Shown one piece after another: positions 36,007 through 46,532 of a stretch of 64,000 bases of DNA. The notes beneath the pieces were generated by a model, which saw nothing but the letters and a program-made list of their open reading frames with translations, had not been told where the DNA came from and did no database searches. The position numbers and the translations under genes were made by a program. The DNA is from Aureimonas phyllosphaerae (GTDB lineage: Bacteria; Pseudomonadota; Alphaproteobacteria; Rhizobiales; Rhizobiaceae), in assembly GCF_900113065.1 (NCBI RefSeq), contig NZ_FOOA01000002.1:186001-250000 (forward strand). Direction: 5' to 3'. Each line of letters opens with the position of its first letter. Position 1 is the first letter of the stretch.

Positions 36007-37177
36007 AGAAGATCGCGAATACGGCATCCAGAAGGATGACCAGGAAGATGGATTTCACGACCGAAGCCGTGACGTGGCGGCCGAGGCTTTCGGCGCTGCC
36101 GCCGACCTTGAGCCCTTCGAGCGAGGCGACGACGCCGATCACGATCGCCATGAACGGCGCCTTGATCAGGCCGGCGAAGACGGTGCCGATGTCGATCGCG
36201 CTGCGCATGCGCGTGATGAAGGCATCGGGCGTTATGCCGGAATAGATCCAGGTGACGACGATGGCGCCGAGGAGGCCGGCGATGTCGGCGATGAAGGCGA
36301 GGAGCGGCAGGACGATCGTCAGGGCCACGAGGCGCGGAAAGACGAGGACGCCGATCGGGTTGAGGCCGATCACCTGCAACGCGTCGACCTCTTCGCGCAT
36401 GCGCATCGAGCCAATCTCGGCGGTGATGGCGCTGCCCGAACGACCGGCGATCATGATCGCGGTCAGAAGTACGCCGATCTCGCGCAGCTGCAGGATGCCG
36501 ACGAGATCGACGACGAAGATTTCGGCGCCGAAGTTGCGAAGCTGGAAGGCGCCCTGCTGCGCGATGACAGCGCCGATCAGGAAGCTCATCAGGGCGATGA
36601 TGGGCACGGCGCGCACGCCCATGCGGTCCATCTGGCTGACGATGGCCGCGGGCCGCCAGCTCTGCTTGCCGGTGATGCGCCGACCGGCGCCGTAGAGCGA
36701 CGCGCCGACGATGTTAAGGCCCATCATCGTCTCGCGGCCGACCGCAAAGACGTTGGCGCCGATCGCGGCGAAGAAATCCGCGATGGCCGAGGTCTTCTTT
36801 GTCTTGGTCTCCGGTCGAGGCGTGTCCATCGCCTTGCGCACCGCGCCGAACAGCTTCGTCTCCGCGTCGCCCAACCCCTCGGAGCGCACCTCGGCACCCT
36901 TCTCGGCGAGGGCCCGCTGCAGACGCTCCATCAGAAGCGCGCCCGACGTGTCGAGGCGCCCGACCGACGATAGGTCGAAGGTTACGGACTTGCCGAGGTC
37001 GGCCTTGCGCGTCTCGTCGACGACGCTTTCAACATGACCGATGGTACGAGCCAGCCAGTCGCCAGAGAAATGGAGGACGACGCCGCCCTTGCCCTTCTCC
37101 GCCTCGAGCGAAGGCGAGGCGCCGTCGGGGCGACCTTCCTTCTTCGGAGCCCCTTCGGGGTGCGGAGTATCCAGCAT
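35987..37177 (-). CDS. mlaE: MlaE-type permease with N-terminal STAS domain
   Basis: This 396-residue protein has a STAS-like domain at about residues 25-115 (SVTFDLSSVGRLDTSGALLMERL) followed by the MlaE permease, with some five transmembrane helices and the conserved GRSGSAITAEIGSMRMREEVDAL motif and SGITPDAF loop. In E. coli the STAS domain is a separate protein (MlaB); the fused form is common in alphaproteobacteria. The ATG at 37177 is preferred; a GTG 48 bases upstream is in frame but has no family support. It is the first gene of the four-gene lipid transport operon. Confidence 0.93.
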   Translation of the reverse strand: MLDTPHPEGAPKKEGRPDGASPSLEAEKGKGGVVLHFSGDWLARTIGHVESVVDETRKADLGKSVTFDLSSVGRLDTSGALLMERLQRALAEKGAEVRSEGLGDAETKLFGAVRKAMDTPRPETKTKKTSAIADFFAAIGANVFAVGRETMMGLNIVGASLYGAGRRITGKQSWRPAAIVSQMDRMGVRAVPIIALMSFLIGAVIAQQGAFQLRNFGAEIFVVDLVGILQLREIGVLLTAIMIAGRSGSAITAEIGSMRMREEVDALQVIGLNPIGVLVFPRLVALTIVLPLLAFIADIAGLLGAIVVTWIYSGITPDAFITRMRSAIDIGTVFAGLIKAPFMAIVIGVVASLEGLKVGGSAESLGRHVTASVVKSIFLVILLDAVFAIFYAAIGY

Positions 37178-37308
37178 GCGATCGCTCGGGTCGTGGGATG
37201 GCGGTATAGGAAAAGGCCGTAACACCGCTCGGCCGGCTTAAGGTCTTAACGCCAGAGTTAGCTTGCGTCGTGTGCGATGCAATGCCCGTTAAGTTTTGCG
37301 AAGGAAAT

Positions 37309-38298
37309 ATGCCGATGCGTCGTCTTTCGGTCACAGTGGACCGCTTCCCGCTGGCGCGACGCTTCACCATCGCGCGCGGCTCGAAAACCGAAGCCGCGGT
37401 GGTCACCTGCACGTTCGAGGCCGGCGGCTTTCGCGGTCGCGGCGAGTGCGTCCCCTATGCGCGTTATGGCGAGAACGTCGAAACGGTGTGTGCCGCCATC
37501 GAGGGCGTGCGCGAAGCGCTGGAGGCGGGTGCGGATCGCGTGGCGCTTCAGTCGCTGCTGCCGGCGGGCGCGGCCCGCAACGCGGTGGATTGCGCGCTCT
37601 GGGATTTCGAGGCCAAGTCGGCCGGGACCAGCGTAGCGCAGCTCCTCGGCATCGGGACGCCGCATCCGATCGATACCGCCTTCACCATCTCGCTCGACAC
37701 GCCCAACGAGATGCACCGGGCCACCGCTGCCGTCGCGAACCGAACCGTCCTGAAAGTCAAGGTCGGCGGACCGGACAGCGACGCTGAGCGTATGCGTGCC
37801 GTCCGCGCGGCGTCGCCGGCGGCGCGTCTCATCATCGACGCGAACGAAGGTTGGCGGCCCGAGACCATCCGCGACCATATGCTCGTCGCTGCATCGATCG
37901 GAGCGTTCGTCGTGGAGCAACCCTTGCCGGCCGGTCAGGACGAGATCCTCACGCGGATGCCGCGTCCGGTGCCGGTGTGTGCCGACGAGTCGGTGCACGG
38001 TAGCGACGACCTCGCCGCGCTCGTCGGACGCTACGACTACGTGAATCTCAAGCTCGACAAGACCGGTGGCCTCACCGAAGGAATGCGGTTCCTGGCCGAG
38101 GCGCGGCGGCTCGGATTCGGAGTGATGGCCGGTTGCATGGTCGGCTCGTCGCTCGGCATGGCGCCCGCCGTTCTCTTGGCGCAGGAGGTCGAACTCTGCG
38201 ATCTCGACGGACCGCTGCTTCTGGCCGAGGACCGGCCGGACGGCCTGCGCTACGAGGGCTCGACCGTCGGCGTCCCCCAAGCGGCGCTTTGGGGCTAG
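37309..38298 (+). CDS. Dipeptide epimerase (L-Ala-D/L-Glu type, enolase superfamily)
   Basis: This 329-residue enzyme has the enolase-superfamily capping domain and barrel. The catalytic lysine pair is in VLKVKVGG, metal ligands in LIIDANEGW, VVEQPL and CADES, and the second catalytic lysine in NLKLDKTGGL, the pattern of L-Ala-D/L-Glu epimerases that recycle murein peptides. Specificity for other dipeptides is possible. The ATG at 37309 follows AAGGAA closely; the ATG at 37315 has better spacing, and the difference is two residues. It is divergent from the mlaE operon and convergent with the following phosphatase gene. Confidence 0.88.
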   Translation: MPMRRLSVTVDRFPLARRFTIARGSKTEAAVVTCTFEAGGFRGRGECVPYARYGENVETVCAAIEGVREALEAGADRVALQSLLPAGAARNAVDCALWDFEAKSAGTSVAQLLGIGTPHPIDTAFTISLDTPNEMHRATAAVANRTVLKVKVGGPDSDAERMRAVRAASPAARLIIDANEGWRPETIRDHMLVAASIGAFVVEQPLPAGQDEILTRMPRPVPVCADESVHGSDDLAALVGRYDYVNLKLDKTGGLTEGMRFLAEARRLGFGVMAGCMVGSSLGMAPAVLLAQEVELCDLDGPLLLAEDRPDGLRYEGSTVGVPQAALWG

Positions 38299-38305
38299 CC
38301 GCGCG

Positions 38306-39142
38306 TCAGGCGGCGCGGGCTGGCTCCAGCGCGCGGGCATCCTCCAACACAGGTTTCTCCACGATCTGGGGGACCGGCATCTGCGTGCCGGTCCAGGTCA
38401 GGAGCTCGAGCGTCCCATCGTTCCGCTCGGCGATGGCGGAGCAGCTTTCGACCCAGTCGCCGCTGTTGACGTAGAGGATGCCCGAACGCTCCGCGATCTG
38501 CGGGTGATGGATGTGCCCGCACACCACGCCCTCGCAGCCCATGCGATCGGCCTCCGCCGCGAGCAACGTCTCGAAGGCGCCGATGAAGGATACGGCGTTC
38601 TTCACCTTCAGCTTCGCCCAGGAGGAGAACGACCAGTAGCCGAAGCCGAAGCGGCGGCGAAACCGGTTGAAGACGAGGTTGATGGCGATCGCCGCGTCGT
38701 AGGCCCAGTCGCCGAGATAGGCGATGAGCCGCGCGTTGCGGACCACGACATCGAACTCGTCACCGTGCATCACGAGGAGCTTGCGGCCGTCCGCCGTCTC
38801 GTGGACGTCGGTGAGGCGCACCTCGATGCCGCCGAAGTGCTGGCCGGGAAAGCCGCGCAGAAACTCGTCGTGGTTGCCGGGGATGTAGACGATCTGCGTG
38901 CCCTTGCGCGCCTTGCGCAGGAACGCCTGCACGACGTCGTTGTGCGACTGCGGCCAGTGCCACGCCCGCTTCAGGCGCCAGCCGTCGACGATGTCGCCGA
39001 CCAGATAGATCTTCTCGGCGTCGTGGACCGCAAGAAAGGCGAGGAGCTGCTCGGCCTGCGCCGCCTTGGACCCGAGATGGACGTCGGAGATGAAGAGGGT
39101 GCGGAAGTGCCGGTGCGTGCGCGGCTGACTCGTCGGCGTCAT
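38306..39142 (-). CDS. LpxH-like metallophosphoesterase (UDP-2,3-diacylglucosamine diphosphatase family)
   Basis: This 278-residue protein has the full calcineurin-like metal motif set: DVHLG, GDIVDGW, GNHD, MHGDEFD and GHIHHP. The arrangement is that of the UDP-2,3-diacylglucosamine diphosphatase family, which makes lipid X in lipid A synthesis. Many alphaproteobacteria use the unrelated LpxI for that step, so a different phosphoester substrate is possible here. The ATG at 39142 is used because upstream in-frame residues do not resemble the family. It diverges from maeB. Confidence 0.82.
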   Translation of the reverse strand: MTPTSQPRTHRHFRTLFISDVHLGSKAAQAEQLLAFLAVHDAEKIYLVGDIVDGWRLKRAWHWPQSHNDVVQAFLRKARKGTQIVYIPGNHDEFLRGFPGQHFGGIEVRLTDVHETADGRKLLVMHGDEFDVVVRNARLIAYLGDWAYDAAIAINLVFNRFRRRFGFGYWSFSSWAKLKVKNAVSFIGAFETLLAAEADRMGCEGVVCGHIHHPQIAERSGILYVNSGDWVESCSAIAERNDGTLELLTWTGTQMPVPQIVEKPVLEDARALEPARAA

Positions 39143-39326
39143 GGGCTTCGGCCCCTTCGATTGCCAATGCGGGCAAAATCGCCGGTTTGCATTGCATCCA
39201 TGTGACGGCAGGGCTTCGGGTCGAAGGTTGTTTACCACCTGCCCGGCTGGCATTAGTCGATCGAAGCCCATCGTTGCCGACATGCCTCAGCGCGTCGGCG
39301 CGATTCGAACGACTGGAGAGCCAAGC

Positions 39327-41645
39327 ATGTCGAGCGCCGACGAAACCAGAAACACCTCCGCCAAGCGGGATCTGGACGAGCAGGCGCTCTTCTACCACCG
39401 CCATCCCAAGCCCGGTAAGCTCGGCGTCCACGCCACCAAGCCGCTCGGCAACCAGCGCGATCTCGCGCTCGCCTATTCGCCGGGCGTCGCCGCGCCCTGC
39501 CTTGCGATCGCGGACGATCCGTCGGTGGCCGCCGACTACACCAGCCGGTCCAATCTCGTGGCCGTGGTGTCCAACGGTTCGGCGGTGCTGGGCCTCGGCA
39601 ATATCGGCCCCCTCGCCTCTAAGCCGGTGATGGAGGGCAAGGCCGTCCTATTCAAGAAGTTCGCCGACATCGATGTCTTCGACATCGAGATCGACGCAAC
39701 CAGCATCGATCGCATGGTTGACGTGGTCTCGGCGCTGGAGCCGACCTTCGGCGGCATCAACCTCGAGGACATCAAGGCGCCGGAGTGCTTCGAGGTCGAG
39801 GAACAGCTTCGTGCCAAGATGGGCATCCCCGTCTTCCACGACGACCAGCACGGCACGGCGATCATCGTCTCGGCGGCGGTGCGCAATGCGCTGCTCCTGG
39901 CGGGCAAGCGCATCGAGGACGTGCGGATCGTGACCTCAGGCGCGGGAGCGGCTGCGCTCGCCTGCCTCAACCTCCTCGTGTCGCTCGGCGCGAAGGTCGA
40001 GAACATCATCTGCACCGACAAGGAAGGCGTCGTCTACGAAGGCCGCGAGAAGGGCATGGACCGCTGGATGGCGGTCTATGCGAAGAACACCGAGGCGCGC
40101 ACGCTCGCCGACGTGATCGCAGGCGCCGATATCTTCCTCGGCCTGTCGGCCGGCGGCGTCCTCAAGCCCGAGCTTCTCGAATCGATGGCCGAGAAGCCGC
40201 TGATCATGGCGTTGGCCAACCCGACGCCGGAGATCATGCCCGACCTCGCGCGGGCCGTCCGCAAGGATGCGATGATCTGCACCGGGCGCTCGGACTTTCC
40301 GAACCAGGTGAACAACGTCCTCTGCTTCCCTTACATCTTCCGGGGCGCGCTGGACTGCAGCGCGACCTCGATCAACGAGGAGATGAAGATCGCCGCGGTC
40401 GACGCGATCGCGGCGCTCGCTCGCGAGGAAGTGTCGGAAGTCGCGGCCAAGGCCTACGGCTCCGAGACCCCGGTCTTCGGCCCGGAATACCTGATCCCCT
40501 CGCCCTTCGATCCTCGACTGATCCTGAAGATCGCCCCGGCGGTGGCTCGCGCGGCCGAGACGACCGGCGTCGCGCTGCGTCCGATCGCGGACTGGGACGC
40601 CTATCTCGATCGCCTCAACCGCTTCGTCTATCGCTCCGGCCTCGTGATGAAGCCGATCTTCGCCTTCGCCCGCAATTCCGAAAAGCGGGTGATCTTCTCC
40701 GACGGAGAGGACGAGCGCGTGCTTCGGGCGGCGCAGGTGCTCCTCGAGGACAAGGTCTGCCGGCCCATCTTGATCGGGCGCCCGAGCGTCATCGAAACGC
40801 GTCTGCAGCGGTTCGGACTGCGCATCCGGCCGCACCAGGACTTCGAGGTCGTGAACCCAGAGGACGATCCGCGCTACCGCGACTATGTCGACCACTACTT
40901 CTCGAAGGTCGGCCGCCGGGGCGTGAATCCGGACACGGCGCGCGCGCTGGTGCGCACCAACACGACCGTGATCGGTGCGGTCTCGGTCTCGCGCGGCGAC
41001 GCCGATATCCTGATCTGCGGTCTCGCCGGTCGGTTCTCGCGCCAGATCCGGGATATCCGGCAGATCATCGGCGTGGCGCCGGGCGTCGGTCGTCTATCGG
41101 GGCTGAGCCTCCTGATCTCGCAGAACGCCACGACCTTTTTCGCCGACACCTACGTGCAGGACAGCCCGACGGCCGAAAACCTTGCCGAGATCGCGCAACT
41201 CTCGGCGCGAATGATCGAGCACTTCCGCATCAAGCCGCGCGCCGCGCTCCTGTCGCACTCGAACTTCGGTACGGCCGACACGGCCGACGCCCGCAAGCTA
41301 CGCGCCGCTCTCGCTCTCGTGCGCGAGCAGATGCCGGATCTCGAGATCGACGGCGAGATGCACGGCGATACGGCGCTCTCGCGTGAACTGCGCCAGCGCG
41401 TCATGCCGAACTCGACGCTGACCGAGGACGCCAACCTCCTGCTGTTCCCGACGCTTGACGCGGCCAACATCACGATGAACGTCGTGAAGACCATGACCGA
41501 TGCGCTGCATGTCGGGCCGATCCTGCTGGGTACCGCCAAGCCGGCCCATATCCTGACGCCGTCCGTCACCTCGCGCGGCGTCGTCAATATGGCCGCGATC
41601 GCCGTGGCCGAGGCGCTGCAGCGCGACGAGGAAGCGAAGGGCTGA
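39327..41645 (+). CDS. maeB: NADP-type malic enzyme with phosphotransacetylase-like domain
   Basis: This 772-residue enzyme decarboxylates malate to pyruvate. The N-terminal half is malic enzyme, with [21 protein letters not shown] and [17 protein letters not shown]; the C-terminal ~330 residues resemble phosphate acetyltransferase (from about [22 protein letters not shown]) and are thought to be regulatory in MaeB proteins of rhizobia. The length is normal for this fused type. GGAGAG sits seven bases before the ATG. It converges with gltX across a strong hairpin. Confidence 0.95.
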   Translation: MSSADETRNTSAKRDLDEQALFYHRHPKPGKLGVHATKPLGNQRDLALAYSPGVAAPCLAIADDPSVAADYTSRSNLVAVVSNGSAVLGLGNIGPLASKPVMEGKAVLFKKFADIDVFDIEIDATSIDRMVDVVSALEPTFGGINLEDIKAPECFEVEEQLRAKMGIPVFHDDQHGTAIIVSAAVRNALLLAGKRIEDVRIVTSGAGAAALACLNLLVSLGAKVENIICTDKEGVVYEGREKGMDRWMAVYAKNTEARTLADVIAGADIFLGLSAGGVLKPELLESMAEKPLIMALANPTPEIMPDLARAVRKDAMICTGRSDFPNQVNNVLCFPYIFRGALDCSATSINEEMKIAAVDAIAALAREEVSEVAAKAYGSETPVFGPEYLIPSPFDPRLILKIAPAVARAAETTGVALRPIADWDAYLDRLNRFVYRSGLVMKPIFAFARNSEKRVIFSDGEDERVLRAAQVLLEDKVCRPILIGRPSVIETRLQRFGLRIRPHQDFEVVNPEDDPRYRDYVDHYFSKVGRRGVNPDTARALVRTNTTVIGAVSVSRGDADILICGLAGRFSRQIRDIRQIIGVAPGVGRLSGLSLLISQNATTFFADTYVQDSPTAENLAEIAQLSARMIEHFRIKPRAALLSHSNFGTADTADARKLRAALALVREQMPDLEIDGEMHGDTALSRELRQRVMPNSTLTEDANLLLFPTLDAANITMNVVKTMTDALHVGPILLGTAKPAHILTPSVTSRGVVNMAAIAVAEALQRDEEAKG

Positions 41646-41658
41646 AGACGCTCCTTCA

Positions 41659-41683
41659 GCCGGCGTCCGTCAGGGACGCCGGC
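41659..41683. terminator. Hairpin between maeB and gltX
   Basis: A perfect ten-base GC-rich stem (41659-41668 with 41674-41683) lies 14 bases after maeB and overlaps the last codons of gltX. There is no T-run, so it is a factor-assisted or weak terminator at best. Confidence 0.45.
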
Positions 41684-43043
41684 CAGCAGCCCGCTCGGGG
41701 CCGATCAACGGTAGGAGATCGGCGAGCTCCGGACCGTGTTCCAGCCCGGTCAGGGCCAGTCGAAGCGGCATGAACAAGGCGCGGCCCTTGCGGCCGGTTG
41801 CCGCCTTCAAGCGCTCCGTCCACAGCTTCCACGTTCCGGCATCCCACGGACATTCAGGCAGGAGGTCGAAGGCTTCGCGCGCGAACGCCAGATCGTCCTC
41901 CTTGAGAGGGGGCTTCTCGATCGCGGCACCGAACACGATGTCCCGCCACGCCTCGGCGTCTCGCACGCGCTCGCAATTCCGACGGACCGCCATCCAGAAC
42001 TCCTCGGCCCGATCATCCGGCACGCCGAGGTCGCGCAAGCGATCCGAAACTGCCGCATAAGGCATTGCGTGGACGAGTTCGGCGTTCAGGCGGTGGAGTT
42101 CGGCGGGGTCGAACTTCGAACTCGACGCCGACACGTGATTGAAATCGAGGCGCGCCTCCAGAGCCGTCAGGTCCGACATCGCCTCGATCGAGCCAGACAG
42201 GCCGGTCAGCACCGCGAGCGACGCGACAGCCATCGGCTCCAGTCCGTCGTCGCGGAGCGACCGAAGCGACAGGGCGCCCGTGCGCTTTGAGAGCCCCTCG
42301 CCGTCGATCGTGGTCAGCAGGTTGAAATGCCCGAAGGCGGGCACGGCATGACCGAGCGCCTCGAAGATCGCGATCTGAACGCCCGTGTTGGTGACATGGT
42401 CGTCACCCCGCAGGACATGGGTGATCCCCATCTCGCCGTCGTCGACCACCGAGCAGAACGTGTAGAGGTAGGTTCCGTCCTCGCGGATCAGCACCGGATC
42501 GGACAGCGAAGCGAGATCGACGGTCTGGCGGCCGCGAACGACGTCGTCCCAGTGGACGTCCGTCCGCTCCGGCTTCAGCGGGTCGCTGGCGAAGTTCGGC
42601 AACCGAAAGCGCCAGTGGGGCCGCAGGCCCTCGGCTTCGAGCCTCAAGCGATCCTCGGCCGTCAGCCGCAGCGCCTCGCGACCGTAGACCGGCGGCAACC
42701 CGCGCCCCATGCGCCGCTTGCGCATGCGCTCGAGTTCCTCGGCCGTCTCGTAACACGGGTAGAGAGCGCCGCTGTCACGCAGGAGATCGGCCGCTGCATC
42801 ATAGTGCGACAGGCGATCGGACTGCCGGGCCACCGCATCGGGGCGAATACCGATCCATGCCAGGTCCTCTGCGATGGCCTCGGCATATTCGGTCTTGGAG
42901 CGCTCGCGATCGGTATCATCGTATCGCAGGAGGAAACGGCCGCCGCGACGCTGCGCGAACAGCCAGTTGAAGAGGGCCGGACGCAGGTTGCCGATATGGA
43001 GATAGCCCGTCGGGGACGGGGCGAAACGGACGAAGACGGTCAT
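41670..43043 (-). CDS. gltX: Glutamyl-tRNA synthetase
   Basis: This 457-residue class I aminoacyl-tRNA synthetase charges tRNA-Glu. It has the HIGH-type motif HIGN at residues 16-19 within [13 protein letters not shown], and the KMSKS-type motif GLSKRTG. Alphaproteobacteria often carry two GltX proteins, one of which may also charge tRNA-Gln before amidation; which one this is cannot be told by eye. The ATG at 43043 is chosen for alignment with the family start. A small membrane-protein gene lies 36 bases upstream on the same strand. Confidence 0.94.
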   Translation of the reverse strand: MTVFVRFAPSPTGYLHIGNLRPALFNWLFAQRRGGRFLLRYDDTDRERSKTEYAEAIAEDLAWIGIRPDAVARQSDRLSHYDAAADLLRDSGALYPCYETAEELERMRKRRMGRGLPPVYGREALRLTAEDRLRLEAEGLRPHWRFRLPNFASDPLKPERTDVHWDDVVRGRQTVDLASLSDPVLIREDGTYLYTFCSVVDDGEMGITHVLRGDDHVTNTGVQIAIFEALGHAVPAFGHFNLLTTIDGEGLSKRTGALSLRSLRDDGLEPMAVASLAVLTGLSGSIEAMSDLTALEARLDFNHVSASSSKFDPAELHRLNAELVHAMPYAAVSDRLRDLGVPDDRAEEFWMAVRRNCERVRDAEAWRDIVFGAAIEKPPLKEDDLAFAREAFDLLPECPWDAGTWKLWTERLKAATGRKGRALFMPLRLALTGLEHGPELADLLPLIGPERAAGRRP

Positions 43044-43079
43044 GCCTTCCGCGATAAACGTCGCGCGTTCCCGTTGCAA

Positions 43080-43388
43080 TCATGCGGACGCGAACGGAAC
43101 CGGCCAACCGAAGAGCGCGGCACCGCCGAGCCACAGAGCGAGAATCGCGGCCAGCGCGAGGCAGACCATCCCGACGCCGAGCTGCCGCATGGCATGCCGC
43201 CGGTCCGGCTCCATCGCTTCGCCGAACGCCAGCGGACGCGTAGCGCCTCGCCAAGCTTGCGGTTCGCTCGGCCACCGGGCGCCGAGTTCGAGACGAATGC
43301 GACGCAGCGCCAGCATGAATCGAACGAGAAACAGCACGCCGACCGCGAAGGCGGCCGCCAGAAGATCGGTGGGGGCCGGTGTTTCCAT
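43080..43388 (-). CDS. Small two-helix membrane protein of unknown function
   Basis: I do not recognise this 102-residue product. It has two hydrophobic segments, LLAAAFAVGVLFLVRFMLAL near the N-terminus and GMVCLALAAILALWLGG near the C-terminus, separated by a basic loop, so it is probably an inner-membrane hairpin protein. Coding is supported by third-position GC preference and the membrane pattern. The ATG at 43388 follows AGGGAA; an earlier in-frame start would add ten residues. It lies immediately upstream of gltX and may share its transcript. Confidence 0.6.
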   Translation of the reverse strand: METPAPTDLLAAAFAVGVLFLVRFMLALRRIRLELGARWPSEPQAWRGATRPLAFGEAMEPDRRHAMRQLGVGMVCLALAAILALWLGGAALFGWPVPFASA

Positions 43389-43603
43389 GCAGATCGTTCC
43401 CTGTCCTTTCCGGCCCATACCCCACGATTACCACGGGGAGTGTCGAAGACCGCCAACGCAGGCCCGCGACCGCAGGTCACAACGCCTCACGCAACGGAGA
43501 GATGCGCGTCTGACGCTTGCCTCGCAATTGCAAATCGCGCATTCCGCCCGACATAGGACGCGAGGGAGATGCCTCGCACGACGAAGACGCCTGCGGAGAC
43601 CGC

Positions 43604-44272
43604 GTGTACGAAATCCTCTCTCTGATCGACCGGTTCGGTCCCGGCATCGTGTTCGCCGGGACGTTCTTCGAAGGTGAGGTCTTCGCCATCATCGGCGGTT
43701 TCCTCGCCTATCGCGGGTCGTATCCAATCGAACTGATGGCCACGCTTGCCTTCATCGGGTCGTTCTGCGGCGATCTCGCGGTGTTCCTGTTCTCGCGCTA
43801 CTTTTCCGACAGCCGCTGGGTCGTGCGCTGGAAGAAGAAGCCGAAGTTCGCCAAGGCCCTGCGCCTCGTCGACCGGTATCAGGCCTATTTCGTGATCGTG
43901 AACCGCTATGTCTACGGGCTTCGGATGCCCGGGCTGATCGCGCTCGGCCTGTCGTCCATCACGATCCCGCGCTTCCTCGTGCTCAACTTCATTGGCGCCG
44001 GCATCTGGGCCGGCCTGTTCACAACGATCGGCTATGTCTTCGGATACTCCATCACTTCGGTCTTCCAGTGGCTGGAACAGATGGAGCACGGGGTGATGAT
44101 CGGTCTCGCCGTCCTGTTCGTGCTGCTGGGGCTCTTCTTCGCCTGGCAGCAGGGTGGCTCGGTGATCCGCGACAAGATCCTTTCGCGCGGCCGCGAGGAC
44201 GGGGCCGGCGAGACCCTCGAGCCGGTCGCCTCCCGCATTTCGGGCTCCGGCGATCGCAAGGCGAAGGACTGA
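43604..44272 (+). CDS. DedA-family inner membrane protein
   Basis: This 222-residue protein belongs to the DedA/VTT family of membrane proteins, several of which flip undecaprenyl phosphate or phospholipids. Family marks are the re-entrant FAGTFFEGEVFAIIGGFLA and the NRYVYGLRMPGLIALGLS segment with its conserved arginine and glycine residues, plus three or four further helices. The start is GTG at 43604 with GGAG five bases upstream; an ATG about 90 bases earlier leads through a polar stretch without family character. It is followed by a bidirectional terminator. Confidence 0.88.
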   Translation: MYEILSLIDRFGPGIVFAGTFFEGEVFAIIGGFLAYRGSYPIELMATLAFIGSFCGDLAVFLFSRYFSDSRWVVRWKKKPKFAKALRLVDRYQAYFVIVNRYVYGLRMPGLIALGLSSITIPRFLVLNFIGAGIWAGLFTTIGYVFGYSITSVFQWLEQMEHGVMIGLAVLFVLLGLFFAWQQGGSVIRDKILSRGREDGAGETLEPVASRISGSGDRKAKD

Positions 44273-44294
44273 GACGCCGCTGACTCCTCCAATC

Positions 44295-44330
44295 GAAAAG
44301 GGCCGGATGCTTTCACATCCGGCCCTTTTC
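44295..44330. terminator. Bidirectional terminator between dedA and aroG
   Basis: A perfect 15-base stem (44295-44309 with 44316-44330) and six-base loop, with an A-run on one side and a T-run on the other, separates the convergent genes. Confidence 0.92.
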
Positions 44331-44354
44331 ATTGCGCAATCGTCTCGACCCGTC

Positions 44355-45734
44355 TCAGAAGCCGACGGCCTGCGGCGGCCGGTAGGCTTCCTGCTCCTTC
44401 TTGATCCGCTCGGCGGTCAGGAAGGCGAGTTCCAGCGCCTGGTTGGCGTTGAGGCGCGGGTCGCAATGCGTGTGGTAGCGATCCGACAGATCCTCCGCGA
44501 GAACCGGACGCGCGCCGCCGGTGCACTCAGTCACGTCCTTGCCGGTCATCTCGATATGGATGCCGCCGGCATGCGTTCCCTCGGCACGGTGCACGTCGAA
44601 GAAGGCCTCGACCTCGGACAGGATGCGATCGAACGGTCGCGTCTTGTAGTCGTTCACCGTGATCGTGTTGCCGTGCATCGGATCGCACGACCAGACGACC
44701 TTGCGGCCTTCCTTCTGCACGGCGCGGATGAGGCGCGGCAGATGGTCGGTGACTTTGTCGTGGCCGAAGCGCGTGATCAGCGTCAGGCGCCCCGCCTCGT
44801 TCTGCGGGTTCAGGATGTCGATGAGGCGGATGAGTTCGTCCGCCGACAGCGACGGGCCGCATTTCAGGCCGATCGGGTTCTTGATGCCGCGGCAGTACTC
44901 GACATGCGCGTTGTCCGGCTGACGCGTGCGATCGCCGATCCAGATCATGTGGCCCGAGGTCGCGTACCACTCGCCGCTCGTCGAATCGACGCGCGTCAGC
45001 GCCTCTTCGTAGCCGAGAAGCAGGGCCTCGTGACTGGTGAAGAAGTCGGTCTCGCGCAGCGATGGATGGCTCTCGGAATTGATGCCGATCGCGCGCATGA
45101 AGTTCATCGTCTCGGAGATGCGGTCCGCGAGTTGGCCATAGCGCTCCGCCTGCGGGCTGCCCGACACGAAGCCGAGCATCCACTGATGGACGTTGTCGAG
45201 GTTGGCGTAGCCACCCTGCGCGAAGGCACGCAGGAGGTTCAGCGTCGCGGCGGACTGCCGGTACGCCATCTCCTGCCGCTCGGGCGACGGGATGCGCGAG
45301 GCCTCGTCGAAGTCGATGCCGTTAATGATGTCGCCTCGGTAGGACGGCAGCGTCACGCCGCCCTTCGTCTCGTTGCCGGACGAACGGGGCTTGGCGAACT
45401 GACCGGCGATCCGGCCGACCTTCACCACAGGCGAGGACGCCGCGAAGGTGAGCACGACGGCCATCTGGAGGAACGCGCGGAAGAAGTCGCGGATGTTGTC
45501 CGCGCCGTGCTCGGCGAAGCTTTCGGCGCAGTCGCCGCCCTGAAGCAGGAAGGAACGCCCTTCGGCGACTTCGGCCAGCGCCTTCTTCAGCTTGCGCGCC
45601 TCGCCTGCAAAGACGAGCGGCGGAAAGGAGGCCAGACGCTTCTCGGTTTCCCCGAGCGCCGCGAGGTCGGGATACGCCGGCACCTGCTCGATGGGCTTTG
45701 CGCGCCAGCTCGACGGGGTCCAATCCTTGGCCAT
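44355..45734 (-). CDS. aroG: Class II (plant-type) DAHP synthase
   Basis: This 459-residue enzyme condenses phosphoenolpyruvate and erythrose 4-phosphate, the first step of the shikimate pathway. It is clearly the class II type: [40 protein letters not shown] in part, [16 protein letters not shown], the [13 protein letters not shown] region, the KCGPSL segment and the CDPMHGNT metal-binding motif. Lone class II enzymes are usual in alphaproteobacteria. The gene appears to be transcribed alone and shares the terminator with dedA. Confidence 0.97.
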   Translation of the reverse strand: MAKDWTPSSWRAKPIEQVPAYPDLAALGETEKRLASFPPLVFAGEARKLKKALAEVAEGRSFLLQGGDCAESFAEHGADNIRDFFRAFLQMAVVLTFAASSPVVKVGRIAGQFAKPRSSGNETKGGVTLPSYRGDIINGIDFDEASRIPSPERQEMAYRQSAATLNLLRAFAQGGYANLDNVHQWMLGFVSGSPQAERYGQLADRISETMNFMRAIGINSESHPSLRETDFFTSHEALLLGYEEALTRVDSTSGEWYATSGHMIWIGDRTRQPDNAHVEYCRGIKNPIGLKCGPSLSADELIRLIDILNPQNEAGRLTLITRFGHDKVTDHLPRLIRAVQKEGRKVVWSCDPMHGNTITVNDYKTRPFDRILSEVEAFFDVHRAEGTHAGGIHIEMTGKDVTECTGGARPVLAEDLSDRYHTHCDPRLNANQALELAFLTAERIKKEQEAYRPPQAVGF

Positions 45735-45878
45735 GACATCTCCTCAGCCGATCGTGCGCCCGGTTCTTGTTTCTCGTTCGGGCAGAATGTTCGCGGGCAC
45801 GAAGGCACCCGGAGCGATCGGTGGCGGCTTACTGACACGAACCCGGCCGTTTGTCACCAAAGGGTTGACGTTGACCGT

Positions 45879-46532
45879 TCAACCGGGGCCGACGATCCGT
45901 GCACCCCGATCGCACACGAGACGATCGAACAGATCCGCTTCGCCGGCGGAGAGAACGACGGATCGCGGATAGCGCGGGGCCGCGCGGTCGGCCACGATCC
46001 GGGTCGCGAAGCCTTCGGTTTCCGTGACGAACCGGCGGACGCCGGTCTCGCCGTAGAGCGAGAGAAAACCCTGCAACACCGCGTCGAGATAGGACTGCAG
46101 GATAAAGGCGCCGACATCCGCCGCGTCCGGTTCCACCGGCGATGCCTCGTAGATGAACAGCGGCACGTCGGGTGCGGGCGCATCCTCGATCGTGACATGC
46201 AAGGGCATCACGACGCGCCTGATGTAACCAGCTTCGCGCTCGTCCACGGCGGGCAGATGGTCGGCGAGGTCGTAGACGACGACGCCCTGCGTCTCGAAAC
46301 CCTCGGTGGGACGAACGGACAGAAGCGCCGCTTCGGGCGTCCGGCGCGGCATCCAGAAGCGTCGCCAGCCCGTCACGCTCGCCCGGCGGATGCCGAGAAA
46401 TTTCGTGCGCAGGGTGGCCCGGTTCACCAGCGAGCCATAGCCGAAGTAGGCGACGATCCGCCCCTCCGCGGCGAGCGCAGCAAGGTTCGGATCGTCGGGA
46501 TGAACGGAGCCGCCGAGCGGCAGCTCACCCAT
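45879..46532 (-). CDS. Gamma-glutamylcyclotransferase-like protein
   Basis: This 217-residue protein has the FGYGSL substrate loop at the start of a GGCT-like barrel and a candidate catalytic glutamate in VDEREAGY. Such enzymes turn gamma-glutamyl compounds into 5-oxoproline. The gene overlaps the end of glutathione reductase by eight bases, so the two are translated together, which points to glutathione or a gamma-glutamyl derivative as substrate. The length is larger than short GGCT proteins and includes a C-terminal helical extension. Confidence 0.82.
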   Translation of the reverse strand: MGELPLGGSVHPDDPNLAALAAEGRIVAYFGYGSLVNRATLRTKFLGIRRASVTGWRRFWMPRRTPEAALLSVRPTEGFETQGVVVYDLADHLPAVDEREAGYIRRVVMPLHVTIEDAPAPDVPLFIYEASPVEPDAADVGAFILQSYLDAVLQGFLSLYGETGVRRFVTETEGFATRIVADRAAPRYPRSVVLSAGEADLFDRLVCDRGARIVGPG

